Below, piece by piece: positions 19,179-26,580 of a stretch of DNA of 35,955 nt. Both the position numbers and the translations under genes were made by a program. The notes below the pieces were generated by a model. The model saw nothing but the letters and a program-made list of their open reading frames with translations. It had not been told where the DNA came from and did no database searches. Numbering within the stretch: position 1 is the first letter of the stretch; each line of letters begins with the position of its first letter. This stretch comes from Flavobacteriales bacterium UBA6772 (lineage in GTDB: Bacteria > Bacteroidota > Bacteroidia > Flavobacteriales > UBA7430): positions 1 to 35,955 of the forward strand of contig CAJJAI010000034.1 in assembly GCA_905182215.1 (NCBI GenBank), in the 5' to 3' direction.

Positions 19179-19871
19179 TTATTCTTCTTGAAATAAGTCT
19201 CCAAAGTTTTGGGTGCATTTAATTTCTATAAACTCGTTGTGTTTTTCTAAAGCACAAGCACATCCTAACAAGGTATAGTTTTCGCTAAGAATATTCTTTT
19301 TGTGTGGTGGAGAGTCCATCCATTGCTTTGTTAATCGTTTAGCCAAATTTATATACGTACTGTAGTCCAATACCTTTCCGTTTTCTCCAATATATATTGT
19401 CTCCTCATTTATCTGTTGAATACTGTATTCCAATGTTTTCCCAGAATATTCAATTAAATTGTTTGATACAATATTTTCTCCCACAGCTCTGTAGTTATCA
19501 TTAAAAGTAAACATACGTTTTGCAGGAGTTTTGTACTTTTTACTGTTAGAATTTGTATGACTAAAAAAATGATGCTCGCTCATTTCTGTAGAATGTAGCT
19601 TCGCTGATTTTTCTAAATCAGTAAAATACAGTAATTGTTTTTTCTTGTCTTTTCTCCTTTCATTATTACTTAAATGAAAGAGTGCGGCATGAAATAGGTC
19701 AAAATGAAAACTATCTGGCTTAATTGTCAGTTTTAGTTCAAAGTCTGACAAAAATTCATCTATTTTTTGATTGGTATAGTCCTTGCCAATAGCGTTCTGT
19801 CCTTGCGTTGCAAAGCATCCAAGAATAAGGAACGTAAAAGTTGAGGATAAAGTTTTAAAATTAATGTTCAT
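19179..19871 (-). CDS. CAP (SCP/PR1-like) domain secreted protein
   Basis: 230 aa; signal peptide; KSAKLHSTEMSEHHFFSHTNSNS...RAVGENIVS...QWMDSPPHKKNILSENYTLLGCAC. Confidence 0.85.
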   Translation of the reverse strand: MNINFKTLSSTFTFLILGCFATQGQNAIGKDYTNQKIDEFLSDFELKLTIKPDSFHFDLFHAALFHLSNNERRKDKKKQLLYFTDLEKSAKLHSTEMSEHHFFSHTNSNSKKYKTPAKRMFTFNDNYRAVGENIVSNNLIEYSGKTLEYSIQQINEETIYIGENGKVLDYSTYINLAKRLTKQWMDSPPHKKNILSENYTLLGCACALEKHNEFIEIKCTQNFGDLFQEE

Positions 19872-19903
19872 TGCTTATTTTTAGCAACCTAAAATACAAT
19901 AAA

Positions 19904-20851
19904 ATGTCGGAACAGTTAGAGAGAATAGAATGCCTAATCATAGGATCGGGTCCTGCAGGTTATACTGCTGCAATTTATGCTGCTAGAGCAGATTTAAAAC
20001 CGGTTGTTTACACAGGGATGAAACCTGGTGGGCAGTTAACAGATACTACTGAAGTAGATAATTTTCCTGGGTATCCAGATGGTACTAACGGTCCGGACAT
20101 GATGGTTGACTTGCAAAAACAGGCAGAACGTTTTGGAACTGATGTTCGTTTTGGATATGCTACAAAATGTGAGTTTTCTACTAACGGCGAGCCTCATAAA
20201 GTTGAAATAGATGGCAATAAAACAGTTTTGGCTGACACCATTATTATTTCTACTGGTGCAAGTGCAAAGTGGTTGGGCTTAGAATCTGAAGAGCGTTTAA
20301 ATGGTTTTGGTGTTTCTGCTTGTGCTGTTTGTGATGGATTCTTTTACAAGGGTCAAGAAGTGGTTGTAGTTGGTGCTGGAGATACTGCTGCAGAGGAAGC
20401 TACTTATTTAGCTAAACTTTGTACTAAGGTAACTATGTTGGTTAGAAAGGATGCTATGAGAGCTTCTAAGGCAATGCAACATAGAGTAGAGAACACAAAA
20501 AATATTACCGTTATGTTCAACTCCGAAACTGAGGAAGTTCTTGGTACTAAAGGAGTGGAAGGTGTACGTGTTAAAAATAATAAAACGGGTGACATGACAG
20601 ATGTTCCATGTACTGGTTTCTTTGTTGCTATTGGTCATAAACCGAATTCCGATTTGTTTGTTGGTCAATTAGATATGGATGATGTTGGGTATTTATTAAC
20701 CAAAGCAGATTCTACACAAACAAATATTAAAGGTGTATTTGCTGCAGGAGATATTCAAGATAAAATATACCGTCAGGCTGTTACTGCTGCAGGTAGTGGT
20801 TGTATGGCAGCTCTAGAAGCTGAACGTTATTTAGCTGAAAAAGAAGCTTAA
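19904..20851 (+). CDS. trxB: Thioredoxin-disulfide reductase
   Basis: ORF from 19871; natural start ATG 19904 (MSEQLERIECLIIGSGPAGYTAAIYAARADLKPVVYTG). Redox motif CAVC; NADPH motif VVGAGDTAAEEA; GVFAAGDIQDKIYRQAVTAAGSGCMAALEAERYL. Confidence 0.96.
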   Translation: MSEQLERIECLIIGSGPAGYTAAIYAARADLKPVVYTGMKPGGQLTDTTEVDNFPGYPDGTNGPDMMVDLQKQAERFGTDVRFGYATKCEFSTNGEPHKVEIDGNKTVLADTIIISTGASAKWLGLESEERLNGFGVSACAVCDGFFYKGQEVVVVGAGDTAAEEATYLAKLCTKVTMLVRKDAMRASKAMQHRVENTKNITVMFNSETEEVLGTKGVEGVRVKNNKTGDMTDVPCTGFFVAIGHKPNSDLFVGQLDMDDVGYLLTKADSTQTNIKGVFAAGDIQDKIYRQAVTAAGSGCMAALEAERYLAEKEA

Positions 20852-20874
20852 TACTAGCTGATTTATCGAATCAT

Positions 20875-20908
20875 AAAAAAGCCTCTCGATATCGAGAGGC
20901 TTTTTTTA
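20875..20908. terminator. Bidirectional terminator between convergent trxB and T9SS protein gene
   Basis: AAAAAAGCCTCTCGATATCGAGAGGCTTTTTT: perfect 32-bp palindrome between convergent genes. Confidence 0.85.
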
Positions 20909-20924
20909 TTTAATGTAAAGAGGA

Positions 20925-22940
20925 TTATTTAAATAGTACTCTTTTAGTTACTTCAGTATCATTTACAATTGCTTGTAAAAAGTAAATACCGTTAGGTAAG
21001 TTATTGCGTTCAATTTTAAATTGAAGAGCATCTACTGTATGTTCTTGTAGTAACTGACCTGTAATAGAAAATAACTTTATAGTTTCTATTTTATATACAG
21101 ATGAACTTATTTCTACAAAATTCACTGCTGGATTAGGTTGTAGTTTTACATGGTCTTTCAAGTACTCCTCTAATCCAATATTTTCTAAATTATATGATGC
21201 TGAGACTGTACAACCATTTTCATCTGTAACTATTGCCATATAGATACCATTTACATAAGGTGTAAATTCATTTGATGTTTCGTCTTGCTCTACATCGTTT
21301 AAGAACCACACATAAGTAGGGTTCTCAGCGTCTGTTGTTACGGTTAGTGGTTGTCCTAATTGGAAGTCTTGAATACTAGCAGTAATGAAGTAGCACGAAC
21401 CATCTTCTGTGTTCGCATCTTCATCGTAATTACAAGCATCAGTATCAGTACAACCGTCTATAAAGTCTTCACATGAGCCATCATTAATAAATGCATCGCT
21501 ATTATAGTTATATGCGGTTGCATCCATACATCCAATGATGGTAGTTGTGTTTAATGTTATTTGAGATACAAATGTTACTCCTGGAGCCTCAATAAGAGTT
21601 AAGTCTACTAAATAATTATACATTGTCTCTTCTTGTTGTGCAATCCAATAAATGGTAGAACTATTTGTAAGACCGTCAATTTCTTCAGTAGCCGGATTAT
21701 CCATCCATAAGTTAATACTAAAGTCATTTCCTGTCCAAGTTGTAAAACCTACACAATATAATTGGCCATCAATAATATGAAAACCACCAATTATATCTCC
21801 TTCAGTAATATCCTGTGTACCTAATGTTAGTTCTATAGTATCTATTGTTACACTAAAATTAGTTGTTGTGTTTGTACCCGTAGTACTGAAATCTACAACT
21901 ACATCAAATAAACAGGTTTCATTTAGTACGTTCGCATTAGAATTGTAATTGAAAGCCTCAGAGTTCGTACAACCTAAAACGATTAATTCAGAGCAAGAAT
22001 CATCATCTTCTGTAGCAAGATCAGAGAATTCAATATAAAGTGAATCAGTACATCCATAAATCTCATCATTGTCACAAACCCCATCATTATCTGCATCGTT
22101 TACTAAAACAACTCCAGTACCATCTACTTCACCAGAACATGTTGCACACTCTGTCGTTGTATTAATACAAAGACCTTCTACCGTAGCTAATTCGTTGTAG
22201 TTACAAGCAAGTATATCCATACATCCTATTACAGCAGTTTGACCACATTCTAAGCCAGGTTCAGCATACGTACACGTATTGTCTTCCTCTGTTGCTAATA
22301 CATTATAGTTACACGCACTTGTGTCTGTACATCCTAGAATCTCATATATATCACAAACTAAGTCTCCGTCTATATCTATACAAGACCCATCGCAATTATA
22401 ATTTTCTTCTGCATATGTACAAGAATTGTCTTCTTCTGTTGCATTAGCGTTGTAGTTACATGCTGCATCTACCATACACCCTAAAACAGCAGAGCTTATA
22501 TTGAAATCGGTAATTATATTTAGCCCGTTTGTGCTAAATGTATTTGATCCAAATGGAGGTGTTAGCGTAAAGTTTACAGTAGCAGTATAAGTTTGTTCTG
22601 CAAAAGTACCGTAAGCTAGCCATGTAATTTCTTCACCTTCATAAAAACCATCTTTTGCTTCGGTAGTAGTGTCGTCTCCCATAACAGCAAGTTGTACGGA
22701 GTTACTTCCGCAATTTGTGAAACCTCCACATTGTAAATTTCCTTCGTCATTTACAAAGAATGCACCCAACACATAACCAAAAATTACACTCGCTCCATCT
22801 AAATTGGCGCTTTGTATTAGGTATGTTGAGTTTGTGCCCGTATTAATTTCTGATACATCTGTTGGCCAATAAGTATCTTGTGCCTGTGTATTGAAAAATG
22901 AAAATAGTGTAATAAATGAAAGTAAAAATCCCTTATTCAT
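20925..22940 (-). CDS. T9SS type A sorting domain-containing secreted protein with seven Cys-rich GCxDxxACNYN repeats
   Basis: 671 aa; signal peptide; repeated G-C-T/M-D-x-x-A-C-N-Y-N-x-x-A-T-E-E-D-x-S-C units; C-terminal LQPNPAVNFVEISS...IKLFSITGQLL...NLPNGIYFLQAIVNDTEVTKRVLFK sorting domain. Confidence 0.88.
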   Translation of the reverse strand: MNKGFLLSFITLFSFFNTQAQDTYWPTDVSEINTGTNSTYLIQSANLDGASVIFGYVLGAFFVNDEGNLQCGGFTNCGSNSVQLAVMGDDTTTEAKDGFYEGEEITWLAYGTFAEQTYTATVNFTLTPPFGSNTFSTNGLNIITDFNISSAVLGCMVDAACNYNANATEEDNSCTYAEENYNCDGSCIDIDGDLVCDIYEILGCTDTSACNYNVLATEEDNTCTYAEPGLECGQTAVIGCMDILACNYNELATVEGLCINTTTECATCSGEVDGTGVVLVNDADNDGVCDNDEIYGCTDSLYIEFSDLATEDDDSCSELIVLGCTNSEAFNYNSNANVLNETCLFDVVVDFSTTGTNTTTNFSVTIDTIELTLGTQDITEGDIIGGFHIIDGQLYCVGFTTWTGNDFSINLWMDNPATEEIDGLTNSSTIYWIAQQEETMYNYLVDLTLIEAPGVTFVSQITLNTTTIIGCMDATAYNYNSDAFINDGSCEDFIDGCTDTDACNYDEDANTEDGSCYFITASIQDFQLGQPLTVTTDAENPTYVWFLNDVEQDETSNEFTPYVNGIYMAIVTDENGCTVSASYNLENIGLEEYLKDHVKLQPNPAVNFVEISSSVYKIETIKLFSITGQLLQEHTVDALQFKIERNNLPNGIYFLQAIVNDTEVTKRVLFK
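21393..22481 (-). repeat. Seven divergent ~21-23 aa Cys-rich protein repeats (not contiguous)
   Basis: GCMVDAACNYNANATEEDNSC, GCTDTSACNYNVLATEEDNTC, GCMDILACNYNELATVEGLC, GCTDSLYIEFSDLATEDDDSC, GCTNSEAFNYNSNANVLNETC, GCMDATAYNYNSDAFINDGSC, GCTDTDACNYDEDANTEDGSC. Confidence 0.88.
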
Positions 22941-22972
22941 TTTGTAGGTTTTTATAGATTAGGTTCAAAAGT

Positions 22973-23011
22973 AAAAAAAAAAGGACACTCTAGGAGTGTC
23001 CTTTTTTTTTA
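22973..23011 (-). terminator. Terminator of the 1140-aa T9SS protein gene
   Basis: GGACACTC-TAG-GAGTGTCC stem flanked by A10/T9 runs, immediately after the stop at 23025. Confidence 0.85.
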
Positions 23012-23024
23012 ATCAATCGGGTAA

Positions 23025-26000
23025 CTATTTAATCACGTTAAATTTACGTGAGTTAGTTCCTTCATTCGTTGTAATAGTACATAAATAAGCTCCTTCTTGT
23101 AAAGGCGAAATATTTAATTCAATACTATTAAATCCTTTTTCTAACTGGTAAGAAGTTGTTTTAATCACTTCACCTAATAGGTTATATATACCAACTGTAA
23201 TGTTTTGAGCTTGATTAATAGTTAATTCAAGGTTCAATTCTTTATTAGCTGGAATAGGGTAAAGACCCAATTTACTACTATTAGCTGTGTTAGAAACAAA
23301 TCCAATTTCACCAATTTGGTTAACAGCATCAGTTTGATAAGCATTAGAACCTTCGATCCAATTTGTAACAACTAACTCATCAGTTGTATTGTAACGATTA
23401 TTCCATACTTTAAAAGTCATACTTTCAGCATTTACTAATCCATCAACTTTCGTTGTGGTAACATCATCACCCCATACTGAAAGTACAGTAACTGGGCTTG
23501 TGTATTTAGCAGAACCTACTAGCTCACCATTAGAGTTAAAAACTGAAATTTCATCTCCAATTGATGGTGTAACTTCCCAAGCTTCATCAAAAATACCGAT
23601 TGTCATGTTTGAGCCTGTATTTACTGCAGTTTCAAAATGAGTAGTAGTATTAGATGTATGCTTTAAGTTAGCATAACGATACTCAGTATCGTTAGCGTTT
23701 AAAGTTAAAGTAGCAGCTTCGTTAGTTTTAACTTGGTAACCCATTCCAGGATTTAAGTCTCCAATACCATTGAAGTTCCAAGCTGGTAAGAATGCAGAAC
23801 CTAAATAATCCTTTGCAATCTCAATAACTCCCGCATCTACTAAATCAGCTAATACAGCACCTGCATCAGCACCTTCTAGTCTAAGGTATCCGATCATATT
23901 CCATCCAGAAACCAATTCAATTGGATTCTCTTCAGGAGCCATATAAGTACCAGAAACCACTAAGTCAGCACCTTCTAGCATTTTAATTTGGTAACCTTGA
24001 CCAATTTGGATATCTCCAATACCATTGAAGTTCCATTCTGGCAAGTAAGCCGAACCTAAGTAATCTTTTGCAATTACTACATTAGCTAAAACTGGAGCAA
24101 CTACTACATCCATTTGCATGTTATCTGCCATCATATAAGTAGAGAACATTGACCAACCTTGTACTAAACTAATTACTTGTTCAGTCGGTCCTTCGTTAAT
24201 TACTGCTTCTATAGAAAGCGCAGCATGAATACGCGGCGCAAAGAATTCGTCCATCATATCAAGCATAGCATTCATTTTATCAGTACTCATATCAGGACTC
24301 CCTAATAAAGCTAAACAACCCATCGTACCAGAAGGCATTCCGTGGTATCCATCAGCCATCGCACCATAAGTAGCATTGTCCCAAGAATCCCAAGGCGCAT
24401 TTTGTACAGTTTGGAATCCACAAGCCGTAGGAGCCGCAGAAGGAGTAGGTGTAATCATACCGAATAAACCAGGTAAGTCAGCATGTCCAGCCGTTGCAGC
24501 ATTTGCCGCACCGTTTCCATTTGAATACCAAGCATCTGTAATAGAGGTAGTCATACCAGCAAATACATCATTGTTACCTAAAGCAGTCGCATTTTCTTGT
24601 ACCAATTGCGAACCATGTGCAACAATAACAAATTCTCCTGTAGTAGGAACAATTACGTTACCCTCAGCATATGGAGCATCTGGATCTAAAATATTTTGCA
24701 TAGAAGCAATTGGTACTTCACCAGCTTCTAACCAAGAGATGTCTGGAAGTGCACCCCCAGCATTAAATACCATATCTACCTCAGAGCTGTATCCAACATG
24801 ATTAGGAATACAAAGCGGAACATCCATAAATACACCGTCTCCATCTAAATCATAAGCAGGATGCCAACCGTAGTTAGTTGCTTCAAAGTTACCCCACATA
24901 GATTGTATTATATATGGCATTGGTTGTCCGTAAGCAGCTAATGTTTCAGCAGAAGTATCAATGAATTTCGGCATTAACAATTCAGATTCGTAGTCGTTAA
25001 GTGTAGCCATTGCTAGAGAAAGGTATCCTCCAGTTCCGTTACCACCCACTGCAAATTTATTACCAACTCCATAAGGATTTCCATCTTCAGCAGCCGATTT
25101 CCTTAAGTAACGAACAGCAGTTTTAGTATCTTGTAAACCACGGTAAGCCGCTTGAATAAGTGTAGATCTTCTAACATCTTCAGAAGTAGAAACTGGGTTC
25201 CATCCTAAACGATAGTTCACAGCAACAGCAACATATCCTTTTTTAGCATAACGCTTACAAGCTTCAACAATAGCGTTGTCAGATTTATCACCTGTAGCTT
25301 GACCGTTTACAATTGCAGGTAAGAAAGATCCTGTGTGTAACATTACAACAACAGCTCTGTTTGTTTCAGTATCACCTGTAGGCTCGTAAACATCCATGTA
25401 AAGATTTTCAAGAACTGGAGCTTGCGTTAAGATTCCGATATTAGAACCGTATTGTACATCTGAAGAAATAGTAACATCTGAAAATATTTCATCTACATAA
25501 CGTACACCTTCACTAACAGAAGGGTAATCACAAGAACCATCATCTTCAGTAGCGTCAGCGTTATAGTTAGTCGCAGAAGCGTCTGTACAACCAGAAATAG
25601 CAGCAATATCGCCATCTACATTAAGTACAAAATTTGGAATAAATCCGTTTACTGCTGAATAGTCACCAGCTAATGCCATGTTTAAAATTGCATTTTCTCC
25701 ATTATAAGGAACTGGGAAAGTTAAATCTGAAGGAATTCCTAAGTTTGTTAGGTTAATTGTAACCATTGCACTTAAGTTCAAATTATAAACTCCACCATTT
25801 GTTGGTGTACCAGTTAAGTTAACTTCTCCCCATGCTTGAGGCCCAAAGAAACAGTCTCCAGGGTTACATGAAGTACTCATTCCATCTGGTATATTAACTG
25901 AAAGAATTTCAGCAGAAATGAATTCCAATGCAACAGGAGTTCCACTCATGTCCATTTCGATTTCATTTGTTGCGTAGAAAGATATTGTGTTGTCGTAAGC

Positions 26001-26447
26001 TGATCCTACAGCAGCACTTGGTAAAGTAACTTCTGTGCTATCGCTGTTGTAAACAGAACCTTCTGGAGGGAAGAATCCTGCAGCTTGACTAACTATTATT
26101 GTACCAGTCATTCCATTTGCAGCATGTTGGCCAATAGAACAATCGTAATTGTAAGTTCCAGCAACATCGAATGTTATTGAGCCCATATCTCCACTTGTGT
26201 TCGTTCCTAAAGAACTTGCACTAGGATTCCCAAAAGACTGACCACTTAATGTACTAACGTCAAAATTTACGTCGTGAGTACCGCCTGCATTAGTCCATGT
26301 TACAATATCACCAGTTTCTATCTCTAGAACCTGAGGAGTGTAATAATACGATCCAGCCTCTACAAAATGCACTACTTGCGCATTGGTAGTAAAGGGAGAA
26401 AGAATCATTGCTAGTGCAATAACCCTTGAGAATAGTTTTTTCATCAT
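23025..26447 (-). CDS. Multidomain secreted protein: N-terminal cupredoxin, alpha/beta-hydrolase-like region, tandem GW/FNGIGD repeats, T9SS sorting domain
   Basis: 1140 aa; cupredoxin VHFVEAGSYYYTPQVLEIETGDIVTWTNAGGTHDVNF...YNYDCSIGQHAANGMTGTIIV; hydrolase-like ENLYMDVYEPTGDTETNRAVVVMLHTGSF...YVAVAVNYRLGW...KFAVGGNGTGGYLSLAMA; C-terminus LGLYPIPANKELNLELTINQAQNITVGIYNLLGEVI...LQEGAYLCTITTNEGTNSRKFNVIK. Confidence 0.85.
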   Translation of the reverse strand: MMKKLFSRVIALAMILSPFTTNAQVVHFVEAGSYYYTPQVLEIETGDIVTWTNAGGTHDVNFDVSTLSGQSFGNPSASSLGTNTSGDMGSITFDVAGTYNYDCSIGQHAANGMTGTIIVSQAAGFFPPEGSVYNSDSTEVTLPSAAVGSAYDNTISFYATNEIEMDMSGTPVALEFISAEILSVNIPDGMSTSCNPGDCFFGPQAWGEVNLTGTPTNGGVYNLNLSAMVTINLTNLGIPSDLTFPVPYNGENAILNMALAGDYSAVNGFIPNFVLNVDGDIAAISGCTDASATNYNADATEDDGSCDYPSVSEGVRYVDEIFSDVTISSDVQYGSNIGILTQAPVLENLYMDVYEPTGDTETNRAVVVMLHTGSFLPAIVNGQATGDKSDNAIVEACKRYAKKGYVAVAVNYRLGWNPVSTSEDVRRSTLIQAAYRGLQDTKTAVRYLRKSAAEDGNPYGVGNKFAVGGNGTGGYLSLAMATLNDYESELLMPKFIDTSAETLAAYGQPMPYIIQSMWGNFEATNYGWHPAYDLDGDGVFMDVPLCIPNHVGYSSEVDMVFNAGGALPDISWLEAGEVPIASMQNILDPDAPYAEGNVIVPTTGEFVIVAHGSQLVQENATALGNNDVFAGMTTSITDAWYSNGNGAANAATAGHADLPGLFGMITPTPSAAPTACGFQTVQNAPWDSWDNATYGAMADGYHGMPSGTMGCLALLGSPDMSTDKMNAMLDMMDEFFAPRIHAALSIEAVINEGPTEQVISLVQGWSMFSTYMMADNMQMDVVVAPVLANVVIAKDYLGSAYLPEWNFNGIGDIQIGQGYQIKMLEGADLVVSGTYMAPEENPIELVSGWNMIGYLRLEGADAGAVLADLVDAGVIEIAKDYLGSAFLPAWNFNGIGDLNPGMGYQVKTNEAATLTLNANDTEYRYANLKHTSNTTTHFETAVNTGSNMTIGIFDEAWEVTPSIGDEISVFNSNGELVGSAKYTSPVTVLSVWGDDVTTTKVDGLVNAESMTFKVWNNRYNTTDELVVTNWIEGSNAYQTDAVNQIGEIGFVSNTANSSKLGLYPIPANKELNLELTINQAQNITVGIYNLLGEVIKTTSYQLEKGFNSIELNISPLQEGAYLCTITTNEGTNSRKFNVIK
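23758..24074 (-). repeat. Two copies of a tandemly duplicated module (copies at 23758-23819 and 24013-24074, offset 255 bp = 85 aa)
   Basis: 62-bp segments TCTCCAATACCATTGAAGTTCC...AATCNTTTGCAAT align with about 8 mismatches. Protein: IAKDYLGSAYLPEWNFNGIGDIQIGQGYQIKM and IAKDYLGSAFLPAWNFNGIGDLNPGMGYQVKT. Confidence 0.88.
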
Positions 26448-26534
26448 TAGAGTTTTTAGTTAATACACGCTAAATATAGGGACTTTTAATCCTTAAAACA
26501 AATTTAATAAACTGTATATGAGTAAGGTCGGAGT

Positions 26535-26563
26535 AAAAAAAAAACCACCCGAAGGTGGTTGTT
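26535..26563 (-). terminator. Terminator of TonB-dependent receptor gene
   Basis: Minus strand AACCACCTTCGGGTGGTTTTTTTTTTT, 18 bp past the stop at 26581. Confidence 0.85.
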
Positions 26564-26580
26564 ATTCAGTGAATAACGTA

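Noticed and set aside
20875-20908. Perfect 32-bp palindrome as a possible regulatory or recombination site
   Set aside because: A/T flanks with a GC-rich stem between convergent genes are fully explained by a bidirectional intrinsic terminator.
21393-22481. Regular repeats considered as CRISPR or DNA tandem repeats
   Set aside because: Repeats are at protein level, degenerate in DNA and within one open reading frame; no constant repeats with unique spacers.
24376-24801. 141-aa plus-strand ORF
   Set aside because: Antisense to the well-supported 23025-26447 CDS; low-complexity Ala/Pro/Ser composition typical of a shadow ORF.
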